From: Aporrectodea caliginosa
Taxonomy: Eukaryota; Annelida; Clitellata; Crassiclitellata; Lumbricidae
Reading direction: 5' to 3'
Length of the DNA: 64,000 nt
Assembly (NCBI GenBank): GCA_020284085.1
Contig: JACEVL010000019.1
Location: 3,471,497 to 3,535,496, forward strand
The first letter of the stretch is position 1. Every line of letters begins with the position of its first letter. The position numbers and the translations under genes are program-made. Positions 31,991-44,038 of this stretch are shown one piece after another. The notes under the pieces were generated by a model. It searched no databases, had not been told where the DNA came from, and saw only the letters and a list, made by a program, of their open reading frames with translations.

Positions 31991-33046
31991 ATATACTAAT
32001 CAGTCGATTTTTATTGCGCCGTAGAACAGCCGAGGCCGAAGGAAAGGGCGCTGTTTATGAATTCAAAGTAAAATATGCATATTGGTAGCTTAACGAAGTA
32101 TACATGCTATGGATCTATATAATATTATAGTGAAATGTGGAGGAATTTTTTTAGCAGCGCCACAGTTGAGTCTTATTCTTAGTCTGAATAGATATGAATT
32201 TATTTAATTGAGTCCATAATCAATAATTACAGATCGAATCAAGACTCTACAATCTATAGAGGGCCCTCTTTGAAGGTCCCCAAAGTATCCCAGATATTTA
32301 TTCTGATTAAGAGTCACTGGTTTTTGCATTTATTTATGACATAGACTTTTAATTTTTATTATTATCAAAGATTACTCCAAGAAAAGTTACTGTTTTCTCA
32401 ATTTTGATATTTTGAGTTTCTACTTTCATATGAATTTTTGTTTTATTAGTAGCATACTAAGCAAGAATATGTATGTCCTATTCAAGTAAAGCTTAAAGAC
32501 GACTCGACTATATATATAGCGCCGAGAAAAGAGATTTAAAGGTGTCTATTATGCGGCCCGAAGTATTCAGCAGTTTCAAGTGTGTAAAGACTACTTTTAT
32601 CTGACACGACCATTGACGTCAACCTTACCACATAATGTTAAATGGATTCACCCAATTGGTAGCCTTTCCTTATCGACGATGTATCACAATGAAGATTATT
32701 AACGTTTTCATTCTTCCCATTCGGCACAAGGACTATAAATTGTATCTGACTAAGTCGATTAATATTTATTATATTTATCTGTGAATCGTTGAGCGGGAAA
32801 GGTATTTATCACTTTGATGCTGTATTGATAAATTGCTTGACAATTATATTTCTTTCATTTCACTCAACTTCTCACTTAATTTACATCGTTAAGTACTAAT
32901 TATTACTTCTATGCATCATTACAGTGCTTCATGTTGCATATCGCATTGTGCGTTTGCAAGTGGAGCAATAAAGAATTATACTTACTTACTTTTATTAAAA
33001 ATAATAATAAAATATTACAGTACATGTGTAATACAAATATACAACC
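31991..33046. other. Repeat fragments, no gene
   Basis: A bipartite motif is at 32508-32552 (CTATATATATAGCGCCG then TTTAAAGGTGTCTA). 32940-32993 ends GTGGAGCAATAAAGAATTAT with ACTT repeats and is a retroelement tail like 49300-49345. Nothing else identified. Confidence 0.5.
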
Positions 33047-33054
33047 ATAAAATT

Positions 33055-33553
33055 TAGGGGTGGGCATCGATTAAAATTTTAATCAAAATTAATCGCACGA
33101 TTAAAATTTTTAATAACGCGATTGATCTTTACTTGCATGTCAGAATAGATAACATGTACAACTATTTTACCGACTGTCTACAAATGCTTGCAGTCAATAA
33201 ACAAAAAGCAAACATGCTTTTACTACTTGTTTTTACTTTTAAGTTTTTACTTTTAAGTTTTTACTTTTAAGTTTTTACTTTTAAGTTTTTACTTTTAAGT
33301 TTTTACTTTTAAGTTTTTACTTTTAAGTTTTTACTTTTAAGTTTTTACTTTTAAGTTTTTACTTTAAAGTTTAAAGTTTAAACTTAAAGTTTTTACTTTG
33401 TAATGGCAGTTTTATGAAGAATTGTTTTGGCGCATTTATAAAGAATAATTGGGCGCAGTGACAATAGCGTTAACTGAGTTAGAAAATTGAATCGTGTCAA
33501 TTAATTAATTAACGCATTAATCGCGTTAATTACGCGTTAAATGCCCAGACCTA
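33055..33553. mobile_element. Complete non-autonomous hAT-like element, 499 bp
   Basis: The termini TAGGGGTGGGCATCGATTAA and (inward) TAGGTCTGGGCATTTAACG are imperfect inverted ends. The flanks 33047-33054 and 33554-33561 are both ATAAAATT, an exact 8-bp target duplication typical of hAT elements. The interior has about ten TTTTTACTTTTAAGT units (33225-33370) and no transposase. Confidence 0.92.
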
Positions 33554-33639
33554 ATAAAATTATAAATATTCACTATACGCATGTATAGGCCTATATAAGC
33601 ATAAGAATGTATATATATATATATGTCTGGGTGTATGCA

Positions 33640-33643
33640 TACG

Positions 33644-33726
<83 letters not shown>

Positions 33727-33775
33727 TTATCAGTGTTGGTCCAAGTGATGCAATGTTCTCATTTTTTTATGTTAA
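33640..33775. repeat. (ATC)n then (GTC)n microsatellite plus LINE stub
   Basis: ATC trinucleotides change to GTC at 33696. TTGGTCCAAGTGATGCAATG (33736-33755) is the end of the LINE family at 15430. Confidence 0.9.
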
Positions 33776-34299
33776 TGCATGCACGTATTTGACGATTATT
33801 TCTAAGACTTATGCGGCATAATTATGTGAATTTTAATTTTGCACGGTATCTTTTCTCAATGATCACTTCTTCTGTTCCTTTTTCGGTCGCCTGTCTGTCT
33901 TTCGTTCTTTCTTTCACTCTTTCTCTCTCACATTCTGTATATCATATATCGTGTGCGATCTTTTTCATATTTAGTTTGCTTACCCATCACATGGACTACC
34001 TCTCTGTGTTACAGACTGATCTTCTGGAAATTGACCTGATTACGGATTGGTTTTGTTGCGCCTTCGGTTGATGCCTTGTGCATTAGACACCGGCGCAATA
34101 GAAGTTACAAATTACAATGATAAAATTTGATTTATATTATCACTTGTTTCATTTTGCTTTGATAGCCGTTGAAACCGTCTTTCCTTTGTCATACGACCTG
34201 TGACATCCGGACATAATTAATTTATTTAATTATATTGGATGTTATATAATCATTAGTGAACAAATTTAAAGGTGTTTAAGCGATTATTAATATTTTCAT
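33776..34299. other. Dispersed repeat with GATGCCTTGTGCATTAGACA ending
   Basis: CTTCGGTTGATGCCTTGTGC and ATTAGACACCGGCGCAATAG (34063-34102) recur at 51925, 54718 and partly at 1866. TTTAAAGGTGTTTAAG is at 34265. No gene. Confidence 0.55.
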
Positions 34300-34472
34300 T
34301 CTTATCGCATCATATCGCAGCACATTATCTGAAATGGCATCTTTTCACATCACATTTGGTGATTTAATCCATCACAGAAAACCACATCACATTGCAACAA
34401 ATCACATCCCATTATTTCCGCATCGCATTACATAAGATCTCATAATATAGCATCATATCACATTACACATGA
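34300..34472. repeat. Degenerate ATCACATT low-complexity tract
   Basis: Imperfect CATCACATT/GCATCATATC units without strict period. Confidence 0.75.
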
Positions 34473-34529
34473 TGTATATAACTAGCTTTTCCTCTTTGGT
34501 ATAATATTATCGTCCTTTAAAGACGTTTC

Positions 34530-34626
34530 TTTCTCCCGGGGTTTTCTTGCTGGGAGCGCTTCTGAATAGTTATTCTGAGAGAGGCGCTATATAAATCTTT
34601 ATATACAATACAATGGAATACAATAC
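34530..34626 (+). mobile_element. L2-like LINE 3' tail
   Basis: CTGGGAGCGCTTCTGAATAG, GAGAGGCGCTATATAAATCT and TACAATACAATGGAATACAA. This is the extreme 3' end only. Confidence 0.8.
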
Positions 34627-34839
34627 AATATATATATACATTACTGTTCGGTAGCCTATTTTAGCCTTCTGGAATTATTATAGTAAAGATGTGCATTTTT
34701 ACCGGTCTATATTTTTAAAAAAATATCGGCGTTTTAATGCGCTTTTGGGATGTGCTGGAAATGTGCTATATAAATTATTTGTTTCACTTGTTGAGTTTCC
34801 GTTGTTTAATATATCTGATAGCTACGATTGGTTATGGCT

Positions 34840-34960
34840 CTTTTCTCAGACACCTCTAAACTGTTGTTTCCAAAGCTATATAAACCTTTGACGCGGTTGG
34901 CGATTGTTTATAGCGCTCTTTTTAGACACCTTTAAAACTTTGTTTACTGATGCTTATATT
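34840..34960 (+). repeat. Two tandem bipartite-motif units
   Basis: CAGACACCTCTAAAC then AAGCTATATAAACC (34848-34886), followed by GACGCGGTTGGCGATTG, and TAGACACCTTTAAAAC (34923) with ATGCTTATATTCG. The unit is about 75 bp. Confidence 0.85.
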
Positions 34961-35094
34961 CGATTTGGTAAAACAAACAATATTATTCTCTTCAGGACGT
35001 GCGCTTGTTGGCTGCAGCTGTACTTATAACAAAATACAAACAGTGATAACTGTAAAAGAATCTTCTACAGACGCAAATGGAATTTGTTGGTTGG

Positions 35095-35200
35095 TTAATG
35101 GCTGTTTAACGACACTGTGTTATAACAAAGACGATTAACGTCGCCCTCCTCCTTCCTCTAGGCTTGGGACTGGCACTTGCAGAGCACGAACAGTGGAATT
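35095..35200 (+). mobile_element. Family-A element
   Basis: TGTTTAACGACACTGTGTTA, GATTAACGTCGCCCTCCTCC, AGGCTTGGGACTGGCACTTG. Confidence 0.85.
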
Positions 35201-35274
35201 TCTTACTATTAGACGTTAAGTCTTGGTCATCGACCTTACAATGAGCAATCCTTATTGATTCACTATCGTTATTA

Positions 35275-35450
35275 TTATTATTTTTCCAATGTTTAACGAC
35301 CTCTTATAGCTACAAAGGATGTTGACGTCTTTAAAGTTTTTACGTATTTCGGTTGATTTTCGTGTAATGTTTATCATCGGATTTATTTCTCTTTTCTTTT
35401 CTTGTCTTAGATTCCGTTTCCGATAGGAAGTTGTTGCGACGGCGAAATTT
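35275..35450 (-). repeat. Copy of the 104-bp unit family (see 55961-56230)
   Basis: GTTTAACGACCTCTTATAGC, GTTGACGTCTTTAAAG and TTCTTGTCTTAGATTCCG are the reverse of the units at 55961-56230. Confidence 0.7.
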
Positions 35451-35544
35451 TACCGTGGGCTGAATTACTTGCGGTATACATTGCGTCACTTAAGTATTTT
35501 AGTATTCACATCAGTTTAAGGTGTGTAATCATCTGAAACGATTT

Positions 35545-35690
35545 ACGCATTACAATGTTTATGTGTGCGTCATGCAGTATCGCATACAAACAGATGCACA
35601 TATATATATATATATCTACAATATATATCTATATGTATACACAAGTATGTATATACACGTATATTCGATCGACGATATATACTTACTTCA
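35545..35690. repeat. Direct duplication, copy 1 of 2
   Basis: CATTACAATGTTTATGTGTG, GCAGTATCGCATACAAACAG, ATATCTATATGTATACACAA and CACGTATATTCGATCGA recur at 36744-36880 in the same order, differing by small indels in TA tracts. Confidence 0.93.
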
Positions 35691-35731
35691 GTGTTTTTCT
35701 TCAGATGGATGTATGGATGATGGATCGATCG

Positions 35732-35734
<3 letters not shown>

Positions 35735-35779
<45 letters not shown>

Positions 35780-36224
35780 GTCTTCTGTAAGGGCTTGAAT
35801 TTTAATTATGCACAATTATGCACTTATGAATATTTACGAATGAACATTAATTTTATTACGCGTAAGTAGATTCAAAATGAGATATGTGTTCATAAGTATT
35901 CATTGTATGAATATTTATCATGCGCACGTATATGACATTCATGATTTTATGAATATCTATAGCACGGATATATGGAAGATTTCCTCGATGAGTTGTAATA
36001 TTTATAACGATAATATTGAGTTGGCTGGCGTAGAAATATGATCAGTGATCACAATTGATAGCGCAGAGATTATAGAGTATATTTCTTTTGAGATAACATC
36101 GAACTGTAATTATTGTAGACCAACAGGGTTATAAAATAAAGAATCGGTAGGATGTTAGACACGATTACCGATTCGTCAGAGTGCCTTCTTTCAAAGCAAA
36201 AGATACGATAACCAACTCAGATAG
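35735..36224. other. (AT)n tract and ATGAATATTT-rich sequence
   Basis: A TA run is at 35737-35772. 35810-35965 contains repeated TTATGAATATTTA, ATGAATATTTATCATG and TTTATGAATATC strings, similar to the motifs at 28725-28935. No gene. Confidence 0.5.
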
Positions 36225-36350
36225 ATCGCTTTCTTTAGACACCGTTAAAATGGTGATTCCGAAGCTATATAAGTTTGAAATGCAGTTGGTGATTAATTAG
36301 GCGCTCTGTTTAGACACCTTTTAAACGTTGCTGACCGTGCTATATAGGAA
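36225..36350 (+). repeat. Two tandem bipartite-motif units
   Basis: TTTAGACACCGTTAAAATGG with AAGCTATATAAG (36235-36270), then GCAGTTGGTGATTA, then TTTAGACACCTTTTAAACG with GTGCTATATAGG. The period is about 76 bp, as at 34840. Confidence 0.88.
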
Positions 36351-36743
36351 TAAGTCACGGAAATCTTTATTATATAAGCTTGCGTGACTTATTATTATGT
36401 TATGTGTTAGTTCCTCAATACCAGTTCCAAGTCACGCAAAACTAGGAGGACCACGCTCGTTACCAGTAACTAACTATACACAACAGAACTGACACGGTTA
36501 CTGGGTAGTGATGTTGAACAAGTTCTTCAATCAATTGCTCGGCGCCATCGATTGATTTTTGGCCATTAAATTGTGGCGCTCAAAAATGCGTAATAGAAAT
36601 AACAAGATGTATTGCTTGCTAATCGTATACCTAAGTATATTAGATTATTAGCGGTTACTATGATCCCTTTCTAGGATGTATAGACGCATTTACCCGAATG
36701 ACCTATACTCAGATTTTATGTGTCAGTTTTATTCTTGTCAGCC
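36351..36743. other. Unassigned plus GCTCGGCGCCATCGATTG repeat
   Basis: 36535-36590 repeats 31385-31445 (GCTCGGCGCCATCGATTGAT ... TTGTGGCGCTC). No gene. Confidence 0.45.
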
Positions 36744-36880
36744 ATTACAATGTTTATGTGTGCGTCATATGCAGTATCGCATGCAAACAGATGCACCTAT
36801 ATATCTACAATATATATCTATATGTATACACAAGTAGGCCCTATGTATATACACGTATATTCGATCGATCGATACTTGTA
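36744..36880. repeat. Direct duplication, copy 2 of 2
   Basis: Paralogue of 35545-35690, with a GGCC insertion at about 36836 and a shorter TA tract. Confidence 0.93.
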
Positions 36881-37285
36881 CGTGATCAATAAACTAACAA
36901 ATTAATTAGCGAGAAGGAAATTATGCATATGTGCATGTTTATAATATTTATACTACTACTATTCCTTTATTTCACAAACTCGTTGACACAAACGCAACAA
37001 GATTACAAAATCAACAGTTTAGATATCGATTAGACAAAAAATAATAGTCAAATAGATAAGAGGGTTATGAATGTATTAATAACTGAGACCTATTGCTAAA
37101 GAAAATTAGTGTATAGCCAATACACCATAAAGTACTCTAGGTATGAAATTTCGATCATCCCTATCCGGCAGAGTGAAATCATGAGGCCGGGGTCACAGAT
37201 TATAATGACGAGTAATTTATGCATAGATAATGCATAGATATTGCATGAAAATATATTTATACTTAAGGATTTATGTATGCATATG

Positions 37286-37898
37286 CAGTGTTGGGTATGA
37301 GTTAACTCAGATGAGTTTAAACTCACGAGTTAACTCACTTGCTGTGATTTATGAGTTTGAGTTAACTCATTTTAAAGAGTGTGAGTTATGAGTTTGAGTT
37401 AACTCATATTTTCTGTGAGTTTGAGTTATAACTCAATTATTTCAAACTCAACTCACTCGGCACATATTATGTTGAAACAAGCCGGTTTTTTAAATATCGG
37501 AACAGGCTGTCACACACCAACTATTAAAAAATTCTGCTTAAAGCTAATACCAGTCATGTTTGAGATGTGAAACATGTGGACTGTGGTGTTTACTTTGACT
37601 CAGTAATAATAACCTGATTTATCCATTATCCCATTAATAATAATAATAACAGTTATACTAGTAATAATAAACTGATGATACCATTTCCTGGTAACTGTGT
37701 ATTTGTATTTGTACAACAACGTTCGATTAGAACGTGCTGGTATGAGACAAGTGAGTTGATGAGTTAACTCATTTAACAACTGAGTTTGAGTTAACTCATT
37801 TCACTTAGGATGAGTTGAGTTTGAGTTTAAACTCATTTTGAGGTGCATGAGTTGAGCTTTGATTTAACTCATTTCTTGTGTGAGTTTACCCAACACTG
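37286..37898. mobile_element. Complete non-autonomous hAT-like element, 613 bp
   Basis: Termini CAGTGTTGGGTATGAGTTAA and (inward) CAGTGTTGGGTAAACTCACA. The 8-bp flanks 37278-37285 and 37899-37906 are both TGCATATG. The interior consists of palindromic GAGTTAACTC repeats and a 250-bp unique centre. There is no ORF, so it needs a transposase in trans. Confidence 0.95.
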
Positions 37899-37906
37899 TG
37901 CATATG

Positions 37907-38824
37907 TTATATCGTTTTTATATATAATATCCTTCTCAGAGAGACAAACAAACTGGCTGTATCTGTCTGCTCATTCACTCTCTCTGTCTCTCCCTCTCTC
38001 TCCCTCTGATTAATTTCAAAATTATACATCACCAACGAAGCATGGAATAATTAGATACAATATACACGTTAAAATTAACGTAAATTCACACGCGCTCACT
38101 GAATATTTTACGTATAATATGAATATTTGCATTACCGCTATGAATATTCATGAATTAAAAATATTTATGTAGCGAACTTTCATCGACTAACAAAGTACAT
38201 TAGCATATAATAATATTTATATCTATACGCAAAATGATTCGTTCATTAAGAGCAATTATTCAACGGCCAAATACTCAGATGCACATTCCTTCCAACAAAC
38301 ATTCCGTGTTAAAATTAATATTTTGCTCTTGTCTTTTTTTTCTATAGATCAGCGCTAGGTGGCGCATTTCCATCAACTGTACGTGCTCGTGGCGCACCCT
38401 GTCGGCAAATACGACGAAGAAAGACGTCGCAGAAATTCAGAAAAGAATCTATCAAGAACTGTACTGCATAATTATTCTGCGAACTTTTGTTTTAAAATAT
38501 GTTTAAGAATACAAAAATATAAATTAATAAATTAATTAATATATTTATAACAAACTTAAGCGGCAAATTGGAAGGAAAATATAGAGGTAAAAGGTTACAA
38601 AAAGGAAGGAAAAGTTGTCCTCTAGCACAACGCAGTCACCAGATGTCGTTAAGCATATTTCTATTAAGTAATTATTGGTTTTGAATTGACACCCTTAAAT
38701 CGCTCCCTATCTAGGATATATAAGACAAATATCTTCATCTTCATCAGTTCAGGTGTCCTTAAGCATAACGTTTACGTTAAACTACAACTAACAAACCACT
38801 CATAATAGAAGAACCCTATAACTG
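37907..38824. other. AT-rich filler, TTTATG-type strings, CTCF-like motif
   Basis: 38105-38195 has ATGAATATTTGCATTACC, ATGAATATTCATGAAT and AATATTTATGTAG. 38350-38366 reads GCGCTAGGTGGCGCATT (CTCF-like AGGTGGC). 38688-38732 is a bipartite motif (GACACCCTTAAATCG then GGATATATAAG). No gene. Confidence 0.5.
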
Positions 38825-38920
38825 CCGTAGCGCCGGTCTCAAGCTTTAATAAAGTATAATTATAGGAGGGCGATGCCAATCATCTTTGTTATGACACAGT
38901 GTCGTTAAACAGCAATAAAC
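38825..38920 (-). mobile_element. Family-A element
   Basis: TAGGAGGGCGATGCCAATCA, TTGTTATGACACAGTGTCGT, TAAACAGCAATAAACC. The 5' part is degenerate. Confidence 0.8.
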
Positions 38921-38985
38921 CAGCCTATGGAAAAAAGTTGTCCGGAACAAAGGCTTTACATACATGCATGCGCACATACAATATG

Positions 38986-38991
<6 letters not shown>

Positions 38992-39068
<77 letters not shown>

Positions 39069-39080
39069 ACACACACACAC
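38992..39080. repeat. (AC)n microsatellite
   Basis: Nearly pure CA run immediately before an L2-like LINE fragment. Confidence 0.95.
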
Positions 39081-39111
39081 CAAATTATTACTCTGCTACT
39101 GGGTCCTCCGT

Positions 39112-39715
39112 CAACTCAACTCACTCTAGCTCGCCCGTATCGAGGTCCTTTCACATGACTTACATTCGTGGATGTCTTCCAATCGCATTTCGCTAAACTC
39201 TTCCAAAACTCAACTTATTTGGCTTGGCACACCCCAACAACTTCTGAAAAGTGACTTTTCACTTCTCTCTGAAAACTTTCCCCAATTTACACCTAGATGT
39301 CACTCTGGACAGCGCTCTCACTTTTTCTGCTTATGTGACCAACCTTACACGGTCCTCTTACTTTAACCTCCGGCGTCTCAGGACTATTGGCAGATCTGTT
39401 TCCCTTTCTACCATGGCATCCATTGTCCATGCATTTGTCTGTTCCAGGATTGATTATTGCAATTCACTACTCATTGGTCTTCCAATGGTCCGTCTATACC
39501 CTATTCAATCTGTTCTCAATACTGCTGCTCGATTGATTGCTCACCTTCCTAAATACTCCCATATTTCCTCGTTTATGGTCAACCAATTGCACTGGCTTCC
39601 TCTCTCTGAACGCATTCAGTTTAAAGTCCTTGCTTTGGTCCTCAAGTCAAAACTGGGTCTTGCACCAAAATATCTAGTTCGTCCTCCTCTTTCCGCATCC
39701 TCTCAAGAGTAACCT
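39112..39715 (+). pseudogene. L2-like LINE ORF2 C-terminal fragment
   Basis: Frame 1 gives NRISLNSSKTQLIWLGTPQQ. After a frameshift near 39260 the other frame gives LDVTLDSALTFSAYVTNLTR, VHAFVCSRIDYCNSLLIGLP, NTAARLIAHLPKYSHISSFM and LHWLPLSERIQFKVLALVL. KT.LIWLGT, LGVTLD-type, R.DYCNSLL and HWLPL..RI.FK are typical of the post-RT region of L2/CR1 elements. It ends abruptly before a (CT)n tract. Confidence 0.9.
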
Positions 39716-39779
39716 CGGCCTCATCATCCAAGATCATTAACCTTAATCAGCAGCCTCACGATCCTCTCTCATCTCGCCT

Positions 39780-39792
39780 CTCTCTTCTCTCC

Positions 39793-39878
<86 letters not shown>

Positions 39879-39885
39879 GTCTCTC

Positions 39886-39918
<33 letters not shown>

Positions 39919-40375
39919 GTCTTTATCTCTGTGTATCTGTCTCTGCCTCTATTTGTGTATCTGTCTCTGCCTCTCTCTGTCTGTATGAATGGCTGTCTCT
40001 CTCTTTCTCCTGCCCATATGCAGCTAACAACATCTTACATCGAGGCATGCAACTCAGTCATTTTCCCTGCAGGTCTGTCTATGTGAGGCTGCTTCTGTAT
40101 CTCTCTTTCTCTCACTCAATTGTTCTGTCTGTCTTTCTGTCTCAGTCTTTATCTCTCTGTCTCCCTCTCCGTCTTTGTCTCAATCTTTCTCTGTCTGCTT
40201 CTCTGCCTCTTTCATTCCAAACTGCAACGAATTGATGAGCGGATGGAGAAGCAGAGAGAGTGAGAGAGAAAGAGAGAGAGATAATTAGAGAAAAAAGAGA
40301 GAGAACGAATTCACTAAGCCGGAGAGAGAGACAGACAGAGACAGACAGACGGAGACAAAGACAGAGAGACATCCG
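39780..40375. repeat. (CT)n and degenerate CTGTCTCT low complexity
   Basis: A pure CT run is at 39795-39872. Mixed CTCTGT follows to about 40210, then the complementary AGAGAGA/GACAGA strand to 40375, so the region could fold back. Confidence 0.93.
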
Positions 40376-40571
40376 TTCTTACATTCCTTAGCCTTCCTGT
40401 CAGCTCGCAAGCAACCTGCATCATATATAAACATATATGTGGGATCTATATACATGTATAGGCTATTATACATATAACTTTTATAATATATAATATGTAA
40501 ATATATATATAGACGGAATCATGTATCCTGCAGTATATAAGTAAGCTGGTTCACGCTTGACTTAGCCGATA

Positions 40572-41134
<563 letters not shown>

Positions 41135-41220
41135 GTTTCATTTTAACTACACTGTGATAACAAAGATCACTAGCGTCGCCCTCCTTCTTCACCCATGCTT
41201 GGGACTGACACTGCGTGATT
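41135..41220 (+). mobile_element. Family-A element
   Basis: AACTACACTGTGATAACAAA, CACTAGCGTCGCCCTCCTTC, ATGCTTGGGACTGACACTG. Confidence 0.8.
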
Positions 41221-41282
41221 ACGAGCAACGAAAAGGAAAGTATTCAACAAGAACACAAATATACCTATAATGTATTTATTTA

Positions 41283-41327
41283 ATATAACGTTGGTTGGCT
41301 GCGTTTTAAAGGTGTGTAAAGACAGCG
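41283..41327 (-). repeat. Bipartite motif, single copy
   Basis: ATATAACGTTGGTTGGCTGC then TTTTAAAGGTGTGTAAAG. Confidence 0.65.
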
Positions 41328-41351
41328 ATATAACGAATCGCTTCCTATGTG

Positions 41352-41625
<274 letters not shown>

Positions 41626-41633
41626 GTGGAGTG

Positions 41634-42888
41634 TAGTGTTGTTTTCGTCAACGAAAACGAAAACGAAAATGGCAATTAACGAAAATTGAACGTTTTCGTT
41701 GACGAAAACTAAAACTAAAACTAAAATACGCAGACAACGAAAACTAAAACTAAAACGAAATTTTTAGCAATAAAAACTAACACGAAACGAAAATTGATCA
41801 AACGAAAACTAAAACTATATTTATCAAAAAATAATTTGTTTAATTTTTTCTTAACCTACTTAATTCACCATTTGTATTGTACTGCCTTGTGCATTATGTG
41901 CAAACGATATGCTCTGCTAACATCTGTTCATCTAATTTAACACACGACAGGAGAACGAGAACGATATGTTGCTACTTCCAGTTTTTCTTAATTTACTTTC
42001 CGCTAAGAATTCGTCTATTTCGATTTTAACAAAAACTGTGGTACTTTACTGCGGCAAGCTCACTTAATTAATGCAGTATTGTCGAAGGCCTCACTCGTCT
42101 CTGACTTGTAGCGTGACGAGTATCAATGGTCGACCAAAGGACAGCCCTGTTTTGGATTATTATTATTATAGTAGGCCTATTGAGCATGATGCGACAAAGT
42201 GCTGTGTTCAATTTTAGGTTGAACACAGAATTTCTAATTTCGCAGTTTAGCAATCTTTATTATTCGTCCACTTTCATCAATCCAACTTCTTCTTGGGCAA
42301 GAAATATTTTAATCAATCCAGCTTCTATTTAAACAGCAATTATTTTTTATCAATCGAGCTTCTATTTAATTTTAAGCAAGAAGCTTTTCATCAATCCCAC
42401 TTCTATTTAAGTAAAAATTATTTTCATCAATCCGACATCTAGGCTATTTAGCAAGAATTATTTTCGTCAATCCAACTTGTATTCGACCAACGCTAAAACT
42501 CATACAATAATGGCGAATAATTAGGAACACTAATAATAATATTATGACAAATTACCAAACTTCAAGTGACTGGTGGTGCTGGGACAAACAAACCCTGAAT
42601 ATTTAGTTTTTTGTGTCTAAACTTTAAACGGAATTAAATAATTGGTAAAACTTAAACTGACATTAAATTACTACAACTAAAACTTAAACAAACTTATTAA
42701 AACTAAAACTAAAACTAAAATTAGCTTACTAAAACTAAAACTAAAACGAAAATTGATCCATAAAAACTAAAACGAAAACTAAAACTAATATTGACACACA
42801 ATAAAAACTAAAACTAAAACTAAAAATGAAGACTAACAATCATAACTAAAACTGAAACTAAAATTGAGACACTATTAAAACAACACTA
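41634..42888. mobile_element. Complete hAT-like element, 1,255 bp, GAAAACTAAAAC repeats
   Basis: Ends TAGTGTTGTTTTCGTC and (inward) TAGTGTTGTTTTAATAG. The 8-bp target duplication GTGGAGTG is exact at 41626-41633 and 42889-42896. Both subterminal regions are ACGAAAACTAAAACTAAAAC-type arrays. The centre (41870-42600) has a second small repeat, TTCATCAATCCAACTTCTAT. There is no transposase frame, so it is non-autonomous. Confidence 0.95.
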
Positions 42889-42944
42889 GTGGAGTGGTTA
42901 ATCGTTTGATCTGGTGGGTTCGGAACTTCGGATCCTGATGTCAA

Positions 42945-43345
42945 TTGCAATTGTATTGTATGGATTTCTAAAGCGCCTCTCACAGTACGACCTAATCAGA
43001 GGCGCTCCCAGTACGAAAAATCCAGCGAGAAAAGAAAATCGTAAGAGTACGGGGGGAGACAGAAGTACCCCAGTTAAGATCATAGAGCGAGTCATAGAGG
43101 GAAGATCGTTCCAGAGCAAAGGGCCAACAGACGCATAAGCGCGGTATTGGGCAGTAGCAGTCCGAGTCCGAGGCACTAAGAGGTCAGTCATGACGGTCTA
43201 ACGAACGGAGAGGGCGACGAATAAGATCACAAAGATAGCATGTAGGCTGACCCAAGAACGTTCTGGAAATAAGGAAAAGAAATTCAAACCGAATACGGGC
43301 AATGAGCGGAAGCCAGTGTAAGTGCTCAAGGTGCTCCAATGCGGT
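42945..43345 (-). pseudogene. L2-like LINE 3' end
   Basis: Minus reading: ARIRFEFLFLISRTFLGQPT, then DDLLVPRTRTATAQYRAYAS and VGPLLWNDLPS. The 3' UTR is TCTGATTAGGTCGTACTGTG, GAGGCGCTTTAGAAATCC and a short ATACAATACAA tail. SVGP.LWN.LP is the C-terminal signature shared with 48120, 48860 and 44310. Confidence 0.88.
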
Positions 43346-43399
43346 TTTGCGGATGTCGCAGGTACGTCGAAATATCCTTCAACTCTTCCTCGGCCTCAC

Positions 43400-43685
43400 C
43401 ACTCAAGACTTATAGATCGTTGTACACCTGACTGGAAGACTTTCCCTTGCCTAACCGTGTCTTATCTTGCTTTAAGTTGCCTTTGTTTTCCTACCATTAC
43501 CTTAACTTGCCCTAATTTTCTTCCATTACCATACCTTACCTTTCTTGCATTTCATCACCTTTCTATTGTATTGTATTGTATTGTATTGTATTGTATTGTA
43601 TTGTATTGTATTGTATTGTATTGTATTGTATTGTATTGTATTCTATTCTATTCTATTCTATTCTATTCTATTCTATTCTATTTGC
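43400..43685. repeat. CCTTA-type low complexity and (TTGTA)n/(TTCTA)n arrays
   Basis: Degenerate CTTACC/CCATTACC units (43425-43560) run into a pure pentanucleotide ATTGT array (43565-43640) that switches to ATTCT (43640-43680). The pentanucleotide is the complement of the CAATA tails of the L2/SINE families. Confidence 0.92.
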
Positions 43686-43904
43686 GGACTTATATCTTGA
43701 TTTGTCTTGTGTATCGTTAAGATAAGTTATAAATGGTAATTCATTCAAGAGATAGGTGATGAATATGAACACCAATTTCAATGCATCTTAGAGTAATTGC
43801 CCTCCCTTATTAGCATAATGACGTTTTAATAAGATCCACAGCACACAGCCAGCAAGGCAAAGCGCTCTGAAACGCTCTACCGAAAGAAACGGAGACAATA
43901 AATC

Positions 43905-43932
43905 ACTCCCATTCGCTAGGTGGCGACACTGC
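43905..43932 (+). promoter_or_regulatory. CTCF-like motif candidate
   Basis: TTCGCTAGGTGGCGACACTG contains AGGTGGC. Non-repeat context; function inferred only. Confidence 0.3.
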
Positions 43933-44038
43933 TACTAAGCGCGCTGATAACAACCGTTATAATCTTCAGGCAATGTCACTGTTCACCCTTCGGCGATAAA
44001 TCAGTTGTATAGGAGGAATATAACGGGGTCACTGGGAT

